A DNA stretch of 64,000 nt, from assembly GCA_947311845.1 (NCBI GenBank), contig CAMZMU010000013.1, positions 2,455,198 through 2,519,197 on the forward strand. Reading direction: 5' to 3'. The translations under genes were made by a program, and so were the position numbers. The notes under the pieces were generated by a model. It worked only from the letters and a program-made list of their open reading frames with translations, was not told the origin of the DNA and searched no databases. Of the stretch, positions 45,701 through 55,984 are shown one piece after another; within the stretch, counting starts at the first letter, position 1, and each line of letters begins with the position of its first letter. The DNA comes from Poa pratensis (taxonomy: Eukaryota > Streptophyta > Magnoliopsida > Poales > Poaceae).

Positions 45701-46106
45701 TGACCCGACGAAGATCATCATCAGACTCATCAACAATGTCCTCAAGTTCAGGCTCATCAACAATGTCCTCAAGTTCAGGCTCGTCTTCCCCCATTGCAGT
45801 ATCACCGTGTTCACCGAACATAGGATAGTTGTCATTATCCTCTTCTTCTTCAATGTCTTCCATTATAACCCCTCTTTCTCCGTGCTTGGTCCAACAAAAA
45901 TAATTGGGCATGAAGCCTTCTCGCAACAGGTGGGTGTGTATGGTTCTTGAGGAAGGGTAATTCCTCTTATTCTGGCATTTATCACATGGACAAAAAATAA
46001 AACCATTCTGCTTGTTTGCCTCAGCCACATCGAGAAAACTATGCATGCCATTAATGAATTCGGGACGACGTCGGTCACCGTACATCCATTGCCGGTTCAT
46101 CTGCAT
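42759..46106 (-). CDS. TNP2-type CACTA transposase, intact 1,115 aa
   Basis: The protein cuts and joins the element's ends in the nucleus. Domains in order: transposase-associated domain at about residues 4-80 (QWMYGDRRRPEFINGMHSF, CPCDKCQNKRNYPSSRTIH); an acidic linker; the tnp2 core at about 270-530 (STWPVTLCIYNLPPWLCMK, MMPVLIPGPKQPGNDIDVY); DUF4218 at about 660-790 (HDCHVIMTQLLPIALRGLLP, FPFERFMGVLKNYVHNRAKP); and DUF4216 at about 950-1030 (YGYIEQIWELDYGPSF). The basic tail KKGKTYAKKKNR may be a nuclear signal. The frame has no stop or frameshift and the length is usual for the family. The first Met could be MQMNRQWMYG, where MNRQWMYG is the common start. Its partner is the gene at 36138-39818. 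Confidence 0.93.
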   Translation of the reverse strand: MQMNRQWMYGDRRRPEFINGMHSFLDVAEANKQNGFIFCPCDKCQNKRNYPSSRTIHTHLLREGFMPNYFCWTKHGERGVIMEDIEEEEDNDNYPMFGEHGDTAMGEDEPELEDIVDEPELEDIVDESDDDLRRVILDEQINCASENERSKLERMLEDHRKLLYPNCEDGQKKLGTTLELLQWKAENGLSDKGFEKLLKILKKMLPRDNVLPCSTYEAKKVVCPLGLEVQKIHACINDCILYRGEHENLNACPVCGALRYKIRRDDSGDVEGDDRPRKRVPAKVMWYAPIIPRLKRLFRNKEHAKLLRWHKEDRKEDAMLRHPADGSQWRTIDNEFKDFARDARNLRFGLSTDGLNPFGEQSSSHSTWPVTLCIYNLPPWLCMKRKFIMMPVLIPGPKQPGNDIDVYLRPLVEELLELWADEGVRVWDEYKQEEFDLRALLFITINDWPALSNISGQSNKGYNACTHCLGETESIHVGKNVYPGHRRFLPDRHPVRKKGKHFKGEADTRRKPTLPKGADIYDMVKDIKVIFGKGPGAQSVPNDADNHVAMWKKKSIFWDLPYWKFLEVRSAIDVMHVTKNICVNLLNLLGVHGKKSRDTPKARLHHQHMHERDDLMNPENFKGPASYALTKQEKEIFFEVLSSIKVPSGYSSNIKGIINMEEKKFQNLKSHDCHVIMTQLLPIALRGLLPENVRVPIVKLCAFLNAISQKAIDPATLPSLQKDVVQCLVSFELVFPPTFFNIMTHLIVHLVQEISVLGPVFLHNMFPFERFMGVLKNYVHNRAKPEGSMSKGYGTEEVIEFCVDFIPDLNPIGVPQSRHEGRLRGKGTLGKKSTTCMDGDSFTQAHYTVLHNSSLVAPYMEEHKDILRSEYPEQPENWIGGEHVKTFGGWLQRRLINDNIVEDELYLLAKQPSSTILTFKGYEINGNTFYTADQDKKSTNQNSGVRFDATNDNGQKDTYYGYIEQIWELDYGPSFKVPLFWCKWFNLSGVKVDPKYGMTTVDQKNLGYDNDKFVLANHVAQVFYVKDMSSRPKKRKEKEANTSDDEPKRHIVFSGKRNIVGVEDKTDMSEDYNKFDEIPPFKVKDDPSIPLNDEDTPWLRRNQKKGKTYAKKKNR

Positions 46107-46270
46107 TATATAAATTTATCAAAAACCAATATACTAAATCATCATGAATAGGGAACTGACTAAATTAATTAATTAATACAAGTTCATCACACGTTAAAAC
46201 CAAAGTAGCGTAGTGACCATACATATATAGTTCTCATAAAAATACACACTGAAACCAACCATAAAACTCT

Positions 46271-46591
46271 CTAATTAATGCATTTAAATACAACAACAAA
46301 TGCGATCAAAATCGCAACAAATGTAACAATTGACCCGACGGCATAATGATACCAAGCCTCTTTACTAATTGCATATTTTCTAATCTTTCTAATCTTCAGG
46401 CGCATTGCATCCATCTCGCTCTTGTGACCATCGACGACACCGGCAAGAACCTTTTCCAAGGTCATCTTCTCTCTTTCAGTTTTTTCCAATCTTTCTTCAG
46501 TTTTTTTCAATATTTCTTTCAGGTCATCATTTTCTTGTTCAACTAAATTTAACTTCTCAACAATAGGGTCGATTGGCATTTCCGGTTCCAC
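46271..46591 (-). CDS. Small coiled-coil protein with C-terminal membrane segment
   Basis: The 106-residue frame starts MEPEMPIDPIVEKLNLVEQ. Residues about 15-70 are a strong coiled coil (heptads of L, I and V with many E and K). Residues about 82-103 are hydrophobic (AVGSIVTFVAILIAFVVVF), which suggests a tail anchor. It stands between the CACTA right end and the transposase, on the same strand. Similar short ORFs occur in this position in Triticeae CACTA elements, but their job is unknown. It may be one exon of a longer transcript, since GT/AG sites lie nearby. Confidence 0.6.
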   Translation of the reverse strand: MEPEMPIDPIVEKLNLVEQENDDLKEILKKTEERLEKTEREKMTLEKVLAGVVDGHKSEMDAMRLKIRKIRKYAISKEAWYHYAVGSIVTFVAILIAFVVVFKCIN

Positions 46592-47234
46592 TACCTCCTA
46601 CATAAAAATATCTATGTCAAGTTGGTTGGCGTAATTAATTGTCATATAAACAGGAAATGAAAAAAGAAAATAGTTATAAAAGATAATATACCACATCCGA
46701 ATCATAGACTGGACGAGGGCCAACGGGGACGGATATCAAAACCATGGCACTATACATAAAAAAAATTCATACACAACTAAGAAAATTATATACAAGTAAA
46801 TATGTAAATCATACAAATAAAAAATTGTTTTGCTAAATAAGAACAATAGGCTCACCAAGGTGGTGTCGGTGACGGGGCGGCGCGGGCGATCGACGGCGGT
46901 GAGGAAGGGGACAGGACGGCACTAAAAATCCACAAATCATAATTTAATTTGAGCTCAAATTGCATATAAAACAAATGATCTCTGTAACTTAGGCATTTCA
47001 TCAAACACCTAGCTAGCACAAGAAAAATGAAATGAGCAAGAAAATGAGCAAAACTTGCAATGCCGGAAGAGGGGATGAAGTTGCTAACCGTAGGACCGAT
47101 GGGTGCCAACAATCTTGACAAATGGTGGAGAAAAATGGGGATGAACTAGAGCTCCCAAGAGGAAGGAGAGAGCAAAAATGGAGTTGAGCTCGAGCTGGGA
47201 AAATGGAGCTGCAGCACGGGGTGGAAGAAGGATA

Positions 47235-47559
47235 TAGGGGGGACCTTTAGGACCGGTTTGTATTAAAAACCGGTCCTAAAGTGTCTGACCGCTGGGCCCC
47301 CCTACTGCTGCAAACTGCCGAAAACCTTTAGGACCGGTTCGTGTTACAAACCGGTCCTAAAGGTTCTGACCGCTGCCCCCCCCCCCCCCTGCCGCAAATG
47401 GTCGCAAAACCTTTAGGACCGGTTTGTATTACAAACGGTCCTAAAGGATTCACGGCCGTTTGCGGCAGGGGGTGGGGCCAGCGGTCAGAACCTTTAGGAC
47501 CGGTTTGTAACAAATCCGGGTCCAAAGGGGCTGGCTCAAAGCCCTTTTTTCTACTAGTG
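47235..47559. repeat. CACTA right subterminal repeats
   Basis: Four inverted units of CCTTTAGGACCGGTTTGT and its complement lie at 47244, 47323, 47408 and 47490. A C-run at about 47377-47389 interrupts them. Confidence 0.85.
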
Positions 47560-47700
47560 AGCGGCGCCGCCGCTCCCGGAGCCCCGCGTCCAGGCGCATT
47601 CGACGCGCCCAATCACGCGTGCCGGCTTGCGGTGCCGCGGCGTCGCTGTGGTGGTCGCAGTTGTCGCCGTCGACGCCATCGCAGCCCCAACCACGACTGA
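47560..47700 (+). pseudogene. GC-rich coding fragment, right part
   Basis: This continues the plus frame left at 35427: SGAAAPGAPRPGAFDAPNHA and an arginine-rich tail, stopping at about 47698. No family is recognised. Continuity of frame across a 12-kb insertion supports one split frame, but GC-rich sequence often stays open by chance. Confidence 0.3.
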
Positions 47701-49480
47701 CGTCATCGCGGCGTCAGCGTGGGCCCAGGCTGCCAGAATTTTTTCTTTTTCGCAGGAATAAAAAAAAACTGACAGGTGGGCCCTACTACTTTACACAAAT
47801 TCCAGAAAATAAAAAAAATACAAATTCAATAACTTTGAATTTACACACCAAAAAAATATGAAAAAAATAGCAAAATGGCCACAAAAAATACATGCCATAC
47901 AATAAAAAATTCTAAATTTGAATATTTTGAAATTTCAAACGTCTTCCAATCTGAACATTCCGTAAACATAAAAAGAATTCAAACCTAAATAACTCCCCAA
48001 TTCGTGTAATTTTCTGAAATCTGAATAAAATTTGAACGTAAACATTTTTAAAATCCCAATAATTTCCAAAACCGGTCGCACTCCCCGCACGGATTTTAGC
48101 GCAATATTTTGCAAAAAAACACCCCGCAAAGAACTGAATCGGAATTTGTGCAAAGTCCAGGGATCTTCCTAAAAAATCATCTGCACATCTCGCTTTTCCT
48201 CTCTTCTCTCTCCTCGCGCGATCCAAAGCTCCCCGCAGCCGCCGACGCGCGCGAGCTCGGCAGCGCGGCCGCGTCCAACGCCAGCGACCATGACGTCACC
48301 TGATGACATATCAGCGGACCACATGTCAGATTCCTCGCATTTTTGTAATTACCAATAGAATGACATGTGGGCCCCCTGTCAGACATTCAGCAATTACAAA
48401 TAACAACTAAAATCTGTTAAATTTATAACTTTTCATCTCAGATTCGGAATAATGCAACGAATGTATGAAAATTTTCATAAAAAAACACTTTGCAACTATT
48501 GCATTACATACTTGATTAATCAACTTTATTTTAATTTGAATTGCAATTTCATTTCATAATTACAAATAAAAATAAAATTTGTAAAAATTATAACTTCTCA
48601 TCTGAAATTCATAATAATACAAACAATGTATGAAAATCTACAAAAAAAAAAAGAGAAACAAAAAAACTTTAAGACTACTGCATTTCATACATGATTAATT
48701 AACTTGAAATTAAATTGAATTGCACTTTCACAATTCATATCATATCAAATTGTTCAGAAAAAGATCCCAGCTATTTGTGTCCAATTCATGCACTACTGAA
48801 CAATTTAACTTAAGGGCTGTCTACAATTAAGCTCAACCGTTTCAAACAAAAAAAAAGTCCAACATGTTCAAAATGGATCCCTTAATTTTCAGACATACAT
48901 TTTCCGAACAACACCTTTAAATCTACCCATCAGAATTTTTTTTAAAAAATATCAAAATGACCACAAAAATAAATGCTACCCATTTACGACATAATGCAAA
49001 CATATTTTTATATTTCAAATCCGTGAATATTTATAAGAAATACAAATTCATTTTCCCCTACTTATAGAATAAATTTAAAAAATACTCCCATGATATATTT
49101 CCTCCGATGATGGTGCTAAATAAAAAATTGTAACAAAATATAACCATATTTCATCAATTCAATTTATTTAACATATTTAAAGATAACAAAATTTAACTCT
49201 GTCTAACTATATAACTAAATTTTAAAATACTTTATTACATGAATATTTAGAGAAAATGCAAATTAATTTCCTCCAACTAGGAATTGAATTTAGATTAATT
49301 TAACAAATGCTCATAAAATATATTTCCTCCAATTATACAGTTAAATTAATTCCAACGGATTCCAGCAAATTCTGACAGATTACATCGTTACACAAACTTC
49401 TTTGAATTCCACTACTTTTCAAATCTACACAATTTTAAAATTTACAGAATACCAAATTCAAATTTTATTTACTACACGGG
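47701..49480. other. AT-rich spacer, no gene
   Basis: Two short homologous parts occur: phrases like AAAATTTATAACTTTTCATCT and AAATTATAACTTCTCATCT at 48420 and 48588, each followed by ATGTATGAAAAT and ATTGAATTGCA-like phrases, so 48400-48560 and 48560-48740 look like an old duplication. No conserved frame was found. Confidence 0.5.
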
Positions 49481-49670
49481 CGCGGCATTGCCGCGCCAAG
49501 TTGCCTAGTTTTATTATTATAGGTGAACACTTGTTAATTCCCGGAAATACATGAATGCTTTTTTTTATCGTGAACCATTTTGATCGTGAACCATTTTTTA
49601 TTAAAGATGAACACTTTTTAATTACCCGTGAACCATTTTTTATTATAGGTGAACACTTTTTTGTGTTTCT
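49481..49670 (+). repeat. Degenerate TATAGGTGAACAC repeat, third copy
   Basis: After GCGCGGCATTGCCGCGCCAA the sequence turns into TTATTATAGGTGAACACTTG and several GTGAACCATTTT phrases, as at 12850 and 34640. Confidence 0.5.
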
Positions 49671-50416
49671 AAAAATTAAAATAATATTCATGAATTATTC
49701 ACAAGTGATTCATACTTCTCAAAGTAATTGGTCACAAGTTTCAAAATATTTGTTCGTATGTGAAAAAAGAGAATAAAATAAAAACCAAGACAAAGATAAA
49801 AATAGAGAGAAAACAAGCTTGATAATAAACGGACGTGCAAGGAATAGGTGCTGCCGAATCGAACTTGCGATGCACCAAAAGAAATCTGCCACACGTACGT
49901 AGCTAGTGCTTGGGCCGGCCACGGACCCACGGTGTAGAGAGTACTGGCGTGGCAGGGCTAAGCGCTGGCGATTTCTCCGTAGCACTCGCTTCAAGCGATG
50001 CATAGGTTGCCCCGATGACATTGCCACATTCAGGAGCGATGGAAACTGGGGTCTTGGGCCACCATCCAACCAAAGCCCGTCATTTTTTAGTTTATAGCCC
50101 ATTGACTTGTACTCTGGCGAGCCACTTGCAGCCCCTTTAGCAAACACAAAGGGGTGATTCTCCGAAGCAAGTAACATTCGCTGAAGGTGTTCGCTTCACG
50201 GAGCTTACCGCACATGAGTGAGTGACAAAATATATCACACCTTCCATCGCTATCATACATTGACATTCTTCTGCTCATCCATCGAATAATTATCCATTTG
50301 AGCACGCCTCCTTCAATTCTTCTTCTTCAAACCCTTTATCTATACATAAATGTAATGGCGAGTACCAGTCTACAAGATTAGAACAAGTTTTGCAGCCAAC
50401 AACCAGTATTACGGCC
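49671..50416. other. Upstream region of the cysteine protease fragment
   Basis: No conserved frame is seen. It should include the promoter of the gene starting at 50417, but no clear TATA box was identified. Short minus frames (50583-50290, 50177-49719) have no recognisable motif. Confidence 0.4.
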
Positions 50417-50924
50417 ATGGCCTGCTCCTTCTTCAAACGCTCCCTATCCCTACTCCTCCTGCTCCTCGCCATCTTCCTCGATGGCTCGTCAGCGACCTCC
50501 CGCCTCGCCGCCGAGGAAACCGACCCGATAATCCTGCGGATGATGGAGGGGAGGTTCCGGCGCTGGAAGGCGGAGCACAACAAAACCTACGCCACACCGG
50601 AGGAAGAGCGACACCGGCTATGCGTGTACGCGCACAACATTCGCTACATCGAGGCCACCAACGACGACGCCGGCGCGGGGCTCACCTACGAGCTCGGCGA
50701 GACCGCCTACACCGACCTCACCAGCGATGAGTTCATGGCCATGTACACCGCGCCGTTATCCCCGCCCGCTGACATCGACGGCGAGGCTATCATCACGACC
50801 CGTGCCGGGCCGGTCGACGGCGGCCAGCTGCAGGTGTACGTGAACGAGTCGGCCGGCGCACCGGCGAGCTTGGACTGGCGCGCGAGCGGCGCCGTGACGG
50901 AGGTGAAGAACCAGGGCCAGTGCG
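50417..50924 (+). pseudogene. Papain-like cysteine protease (C1A), first exon only
   Basis: The start at 50417 is favoured by the context GGCCATGGCC over the Met nine codons upstream. A signal peptide (LSLLLLLLAIFLDGSSA) directs the protein to the secretory path. The I29 inhibitor prodomain follows: RFRRWKAEHNKTYATPEEE and the ERFNIN-like stretch RHRLCVYAHNIRYIEATN. The mature enzyme begins near PASLDWRASGAVTEVKNQGQ and stops at QCG, just before the catalytic SCWAFS block. GTACGT directly after is a good splice donor, and introns at this place are common. The next exon is not in the remaining 13 kb. It was either lost or pushed away by the insertions. Left as a broken gene. Confidence 0.8.
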
Positions 50925-51149
50925 GTACGTACACGCTACGTGGAATAGATTGGTGGACCATCACCATCTGTCCACATTTTCCATCTTTTATTTCGACCCG
51001 TAGATCTGGAATTCATTATTTCGCGACTTACCCACGTTTCCATGTGCCTAGCTAGCAATGCTTCACCCAATCCTCTCAACGGGCAGTCCCTGTTCTCATC
51101 CAAATTCAGATACACACACGGGTCGTGGCGATGAAGTGTCAGTGCTTGG
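50925..51149 (+). other. Start of protease intron 1 and edge of gypsy LTR remnant
   Basis: Intron-like sequence follows the donor at 50925. From about 51128, GGCGATGAAGTG...CAGTGCTTGG matches the outer edge of the gypsy LTR at 61872-61900. It is therefore the remnant of the gypsy 3' LTR into which copia inserted. Confidence 0.5.
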
Positions 51150-51324
51150 TGTAAACCGTAGTAGTTTGTATTGTTAGAGATAGGATCGGTTTCTTCTATT
51201 GAACCGACTAGGTTGGAGATCGGATTGTGATCTACCGCCTCATGTAACTTGTAGCTCACGTTGTTTGTATAATAAAAGGAGAGCCAGCCGTGTGGGCTAA
51301 CCACGGCAAAACCTATCTTCAAGT
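51150..51324 (+). repeat. Copia 5' LTR (175 bp)
   Basis: It starts TGTAAACCGTAG and ends CTATCTTCAAGT. The ATAATAAAAGGAGAGCC part near 51271 may hold the TATA/polyadenylation signals. The end AAGT is not the usual CA, but repeat identity and the target duplication both set it here. Confidence 0.92.
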
Positions 51325-51336
51325 TGGTATCAGAGC
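51325..51336 (+). other. Copia primer binding site (tRNA-Met)
   Basis: TGGTATCAGAGC is a perfect match to the usual site and follows the LTR without a spacer. Confidence 0.95.
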
Positions 51337-51377
51337 TTCGATCTTTTCCCTACCCTAGCCGCACCACCACCGCACCC

Positions 51378-54300
51378 ATGGCGACTCAATCCGCCTTGAC
51401 CAATGCCTCCTCCGCCGCGCTCGCCTCAGAGATCGCTGGCGCCCTAGCCGCGGCGTCCACCTCGACTCCTTCTCTGCCGTCCGCTGCTTCCTTTGCCGGT
51501 CTGATCACTGTCGATCTGGATCGAAACACCTTTGCTCTCTGGAAATCCCAAGTGGTTCCGGCTGTTGCCGGCGCAAATCTGTTCGGCTACCTCGACGGTT
51601 CCATCAAAGCGCCTCCCAAGCACCTGACTGAGGGCACTGGCGATGATGCGCGCCAAGTGCCGAATCCGGCCTACTCCATCTGGTTCCGTACGGATCAGAT
51701 CGTCCTCGGTGCACTCCGATCGCACATGCACGTGGACATCCTCGCTCAGATGACGACGTACACGACCTCGGGCGAGGTCTGGGCAGCTCTGCACGCCATG
51801 TTCTCGGCGCAAAACAGAGCAAGTCTCAACAATCTCCGTGTCCAGCTGTCGGGCACGAGGAAGAATGAGCTGTCCGTGGCCGAGTACTACCAGAAGATGA
51901 AGTCCCTCGCTGATGCAATGGCCGGCGCTGGGCATCCCCTCTCCGATGACGAGATCATCAGCTACATCAGCGCCGGACTTGGAGAGGAGTTCGACGCCAT
52001 CATGGCTTCGCTCACCGTTTTCAACATGCCGGTGACCCTCGCCGACTTCTACTCGTTCCTGCTGAGCTGTGAGGCCCGTCAAGCTCTCCGGGCCTCGCAG
52101 GCGACGGAGTTCTCCTCGTCCGCCAACACCGCAAATCGCACCACCGGCAACTCCAACAACGGTGGGGGTGGGAACCCCGCCGGCAACGCTGGCAACCCTC
52201 CGCGTCAGCAGAACCAGCAAGGTGGAGGCTATCAAGGCGGTGGCTACCAAGGAGGAGGCTATCGCGGTGGCTACCGCGGTGGACATGGAGGACAAGGTCG
52301 CGGTCGCGGCCGTGGCTACGGAGGACAGCAACGCTGGCGTCCCAAGTGCCAGGTCTGCGGCAAGTTTGGACATGTCGCACTGAAGTGCCGCGAGCGTTTC
52401 AACCACGCCTTTCAAGCTGATGATGCTCCGGCAGGATACTACGCCGGCAATCATGGCCATGGTGGCCATCAGGGAGGATATCAGGGCGGTGAACCCCACT
52501 GGTACATGGACACGGGGGCCACCGATCACCTTACCGGCGACCTGGATCGCCTGAACTTCCACGAGCGCTACGAGGGCAAGGAGCAAGTCCAGGTGGCAAA
52601 TGGCGCAGGTTTGCATATTTCACGCATTGGTCATTCTTCTCTATCTGGCTCATCTCGATCCTTAGCTCTTAGAAATATTTTGCATGTTCCTAAAATCCAC
52701 AAAAATCTTCTCTCCGTTTATCGTCTCGTGAGTGATAATCATATTTTTGTTGAATTTCACCGTGACTATTTTCTTGTCAAGGACCGAGCAACGAAGGCGG
52801 TCCTGCTCCAAGGTAGAAGCAAGGGAGGCCTCTACCCAGTTCCTGTCGGTCGCGCCACCTCCGGTCCTCATGCTTTGTCTAGCATCACCTCTACCCAATG
52901 GCATCAACGTCTAGGTCATCCCTCCAATAAGATTGTCAAGTCTGTCCTTAGCAAGAATAATTTGTCATGCTCTTCTAGCAATGAGTCTTCAGTGTGTGAT
53001 GCGTGTCAACGCGCAAAGAGTCATCAGTTACCTTATAGTACGTCCACCCGTGTAACCACATCTCCTCTTGAACTTATTCATACCGATGTTTGGGGTCCTG
53101 CTATTGTGTCATCTGGAGGCTATAAATTTTATGTCAGTTTTGTTGATGATTTCAGTCGTTTTACGTGGATCTATCTCCTTAAAAACAAATCCGATGTTGA
53201 GCAAGTTTTCTATAACTTCCAAAACCATGTTGAACGATTGTTAAATGCAAAAATCCGCACCGTCCAATCCGATTGGGGCGGAGAATATCATAGATTGCAT
53301 AAGTATTTCCAACGTACTGGCATTGCCCATCGCATCTCTTGCCCTCATACTTCACAACAGAACGGTATTGCCGAACGTAAACATAGACACCTTGTTGAGA
53401 CAGGGTTGGCTCTCCTGGCTCACTCCTCCGTTCCTATTCGATTTTGGGATGAGGCGTTTCTAACTGCTTGTTATCTTATTAACCTTATGCCTACACCTGT
53501 CCTCAACAATGAAACTCCCATGACACGTCTTCTACATGTCTCACCAAATTATTCTTTCCTCCGAACTTTTGGATGTGCCTGCTGGCCCAGCTTACGGAAG
53601 TATAATTCACGCAAGTTAGAATTTCGGTCCAAGATGTGTATTTTCCTTGGGTATAGTCCGTTCCATCGAGGGTATAAATGCTTAGATCGGTCCACTGGCC
53701 GTATCTACATCTCCAGAGACGTGGTCTTTGATGAAAAAGTTTTCCCCTATATGACAACTGATCGACCAGATTTGTCTCCGTTGCAAAATCCAGTGTCTTT
53801 TCCTTCCTCCGAGCCGATAGTACAGAATGCACCTTTGCGCAAATATGATCTGTCGCTTTTACCTGGTATTTTACCTCCTGCAGGTGTGCCTACGTCCATC
53901 GATGTGTCCAGGATGCCTGGTGCTGCGCCCAGAGGAGCTTCCCCATCGTCGCGAGAGCTGGTGCCTACCCCGGCAGAAATTTCTGCCGCCATAGAGAATG
54001 GCGCAAGTCCTACCGCGACAACAAATGCTGAACATCCTGCCGCAGCCGCACCTGATGAAAATTCTGCCGCGACAGCATCTCCGATCGCGTCCTCGCCTTC
54101 GGCCACGTCGTCGTCTCCTCTTGCATCTGTCCCTGCTGAAGCTCCGGTCTATGCTCGCTCCACTCGTGGCCGGCCTATTATTCCTCGCAAGTTCACCGAT
54201 GGTACGGTGCAATATGATCCTAGGCGGCGCGCTTTCTTTGCTACACCTGTTTCACACAAGGCTGCTCTCACTGATCCCGCATGGCGTGCTGCCATGGAAG

Positions 54301-55784
54301 CAGAATTTTCTGCCCTTCAACAGAATCGAACTTGGACTCTTGTGCCAAAACCTGCAGGGACCAATGTTGTCAGTTGCAAGTGGATTTTCAAGGTAAAACA
54401 GCATTCTGATGGTTCTCTTGATAAATTCAAAGCTCGTTTAGTTGCCAGAGGTTTCACCCAGCAGTATGGTCTTGATTATCATGATACATTCAGTCCAGTT
54501 GTTAAGGCTGCAACAGTTCGGCTGGTCCTTGCTCTTGCTGTTTCCCGTGGATGGTCGATGCGACAAATTGATGTGAGCAATGCTTTTCTGCATGGTTATC
54601 TCGCTGAGGATGTCTACATGCAACAGCCCCCTGGTTTTGAGGATGCCGCGCATCCCTCGTTCGTCTGTAAGTTGCAAAAGTCTCTCTATGGCCTTAAGCA
54701 GTCACCGCGAGCATGGTACTCTCGCTTGAGTGATAAACTTCAACAGCTCGGTTTTCGTCCATCCACTGCCGACACGTCATTGTTTGTGGTTCATCAGGGT
54801 GCCGTTGTTATTTATATGCTTGTGTATGTTGATGATATTGTCATCGTTGGCTCCTCAGCTGCTGCTGTTGATCGCCTGATTACTTCACTGGCTCGGACAT
54901 TTCCTATCAAGGACTTGGGTCCTCTTCGGTACTTTCTTGGCATTGAGGCAACTTACAATTCTGGGGGAGTAAATCTGTCTCAACACAAGTATGCTTTGGA
55001 TCTGTTGCATCGGGCACGTATGGAGAATTGCAATGCTGTCTCAACGCCCATGTCTGCTGTTGACAAATTATCTTCTGCCAGTGGTGCATGTTTAGCTGAG
55101 GATGCAGCCTTCACATACAGGAGTATCGTTGGTGGCCTTCAGTATTTGACGCTTACACGACCAGATATTTCGTTTGCTGTTAACAAGGTGTGTCAGTTTC
55201 TCTCCAAACCCACAGATGTTCATTGGGAAGCAGTGAAGAGAATTCTGCGATATATTAAGGGTACAGTTAGTCTTGGACTGCAAATCAAGCGATCTAGCTC
55301 TACCCTGTTGAGTGTATTCACTGACGCAGATTGGGCCGGCAATGTTGATGATCGCCGGTCTACAGGAGGATTTGCTGTCTTCTTCGGTCCCACACTTATT
55401 TCATGGAGTGCTCGCAAACAACCCACAGTATCCCGATCCAGCACAGAGGCTGAGTACAAAGCATTGGCAAATGGAGCTGCCGAAGTGACATGGGTTCAAT
55501 CTTTGCTGAAAGAACTTCAAGTTCCTCAACCAAGAGCTCCGGTTTTGTGGTGTGACAACCTTGGTGCCACTTATCTTACTGCAAATCCAATATTTCATGC
55601 TAGGACTAAACATATTGAAGTTGATTTCCACTTCGTACGAGAAAAGGTAGCACTTGGAGCTCTTGATGTTCGATTTGTGTCCTCCGGCGATCAGGTGGCT
55701 GATGGTTTCACTAAACCTGTCACCAAACAGATGCTTGCACGATTATGTCACAATCTAAACCTTGTGCCCTCCGGTTTAGATTGA
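51378..55784 (+). CDS. Copia gag-pol polyprotein, intact 1,468 aa
   Basis: The start at 51378 (CCCATGGCG) gives [12 protein letters not shown]; the frame is open 18 codons further upstream. Gag is of the UBN2 type ([20 protein letters not shown]). It has a glycine-rich [11 protein letters not shown] stretch and the zinc knuckle [14 protein letters not shown] at about residue 323. Protease has [13 protein letters not shown] at about 375. Integrase has the HHCC module ([16 protein letters not shown]) and the core from HTDVWGP at about 568, with [10 protein letters not shown] and the [11 protein letters not shown] region. Reverse transcriptase has [20 protein letters not shown] and YVDDIVIVG at about 1150. 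RNase H has [16 protein letters not shown] at about 1316 and ends near ADGFTKP. The order is the copia one (integrase before reverse transcriptase). No stop or frameshift was found. Confidence 0.96.
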   Translation: MATQSALTNASSAALASEIAGALAAASTSTPSLPSAASFAGLITVDLDRNTFALWKSQVVPAVAGANLFGYLDGSIKAPPKHLTEGTGDDARQVPNPAYSIWFRTDQIVLGALRSHMHVDILAQMTTYTTSGEVWAALHAMFSAQNRASLNNLRVQLSGTRKNELSVAEYYQKMKSLADAMAGAGHPLSDDEIISYISAGLGEEFDAIMASLTVFNMPVTLADFYSFLLSCEARQALRASQATEFSSSANTANRTTGNSNNGGGGNPAGNAGNPPRQQNQQGGGYQGGGYQGGGYRGGYRGGHGGQGRGRGRGYGGQQRWRPKCQVCGKFGHVALKCRERFNHAFQADDAPAGYYAGNHGHGGHQGGYQGGEPHWYMDTGATDHLTGDLDRLNFHERYEGKEQVQVANGAGLHISRIGHSSLSGSSRSLALRNILHVPKIHKNLLSVYRLVSDNHIFVEFHRDYFLVKDRATKAVLLQGRSKGGLYPVPVGRATSGPHALSSITSTQWHQRLGHPSNKIVKSVLSKNNLSCSSSNESSVCDACQRAKSHQLPYSTSTRVTTSPLELIHTDVWGPAIVSSGGYKFYVSFVDDFSRFTWIYLLKNKSDVEQVFYNFQNHVERLLNAKIRTVQSDWGGEYHRLHKYFQRTGIAHRISCPHTSQQNGIAERKHRHLVETGLALLAHSSVPIRFWDEAFLTACYLINLMPTPVLNNETPMTRLLHVSPNYSFLRTFGCACWPSLRKYNSRKLEFRSKMCIFLGYSPFHRGYKCLDRSTGRIYISRDVVFDEKVFPYMTTDRPDLSPLQNPVSFPSSEPIVQNAPLRKYDLSLLPGILPPAGVPTSIDVSRMPGAAPRGASPSSRELVPTPAEISAAIENGASPTATTNAEHPAAAAPDENSAATASPIASSPSATSSSPLASVPAEAPVYARSTRGRPIIPRKFTDGTVQYDPRRRAFFATPVSHKAALTDPAWRAAMEAEFSALQQNRTWTLVPKPAGTNVVSCKWIFKVKQHSDGSLDKFKARLVARGFTQQYGLDYHDTFSPVVKAATVRLVLALAVSRGWSMRQIDVSNAFLHGYLAEDVYMQQPPGFEDAAHPSFVCKLQKSLYGLKQSPRAWYSRLSDKLQQLGFRPSTADTSLFVVHQGAVVIYMLVYVDDIVIVGSSAAAVDRLITSLARTFPIKDLGPLRYFLGIEATYNSGGVNLSQHKYALDLLHRARMENCNAVSTPMSAVDKLSSASGACLAEDAAFTYRSIVGGLQYLTLTRPDISFAVNKVCQFLSKPTDVHWEAVKRILRYIKGTVSLGLQIKRSSSTLLSVFTDADWAGNVDDRRSTGGFAVFFGPTLISWSARKQPTVSRSSTEAEYKALANGAAEVTWVQSLLKELQVPQPRAPVLWCDNLGATYLTANPIFHARTKHIEVDFHFVREKVALGALDVRFVSSGDQVADGFTKPVTKQMLARLCHNLNLVPSGLD

Positions 55785-55791
55785 GGGGGAA
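55780..55791 (+). other. Copia polypurine tract
   Basis: TTGAGGGGGAA lies directly before the 3' LTR and overlaps the polyprotein stop codon region. Confidence 0.9.
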
Positions 55792-55966
55792 TGTAAACCG
55801 TAGTAGTTTGTATTGTTAGAGATAGGATCGGTTTCTTCTATTGAACCGACTAGGTTGGAGATCGGATTGTGATCTACCGCCTCATGTAACTTGTAGCTCA
55901 CGTTGTTTGTATAATAAAAGGAGAGCCAGCCGTGTGGGCTAACCACGGCAAAACCTATCTTCAAGT
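55792..55966 (+). repeat. Copia 3' LTR (175 bp)
   Basis: Identical to the 5' LTR over all 175 bases by direct comparison. Confidence 0.95.
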
Positions 55967-55984
55967 CTTGGCACCATAGCACTG

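Larger units (their letters stand above)
35428..47559 (-). mobile_element. 12.1-kb CACTA transposon, possibly autonomous
   Basis: The right end, read in reverse, is CACTAGTAGAAAAAAGGG. The left end is CAGTAGAGAAATGG, where CACTA is changed to CAGTA. Flanking triplets are ATC and AGC, two of three alike, so the target duplication is imperfect. Subterminal inverted repeats with TTTAGGACCGGTT and AACCGGTCCTAAA lie at 35450-35635 and 47235-47520. The element encodes TNP2 transposase, a second protein with a C48-like domain, and a small coiled-coil/membrane protein, all on the minus strand. Extra repeat blocks of the same kind lie inside at 41155-41280 and 42590-42625, so a nested derivative is possible. 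Confidence 0.75.
51150..55966 (+). mobile_element. Intact Ty1/copia retrotransposon, identical LTRs, TSD CTTGG
   Basis: Two 175-bp LTRs (51150-51324 and 55792-55966) show no difference. The 5-bp duplication CTTGG lies at 51145-51149 and 55967-55971. The primer site starts directly after the left LTR and the purine tract lies directly before the right one. One open frame encodes the whole polyprotein. The element has all it needs to move and was inserted very recently. Short LTRs suggest the Ale/Retrofit lineage, but this is not proven. It sits inside the gypsy LTR remnant at its left and right. Confidence 0.95.

Noticed and set aside
51444..52616. 390-aa minus frame inside copia
   Set aside because: It lies opposite the intact gag coding sequence and mirrors its codon bias; a shadow frame.
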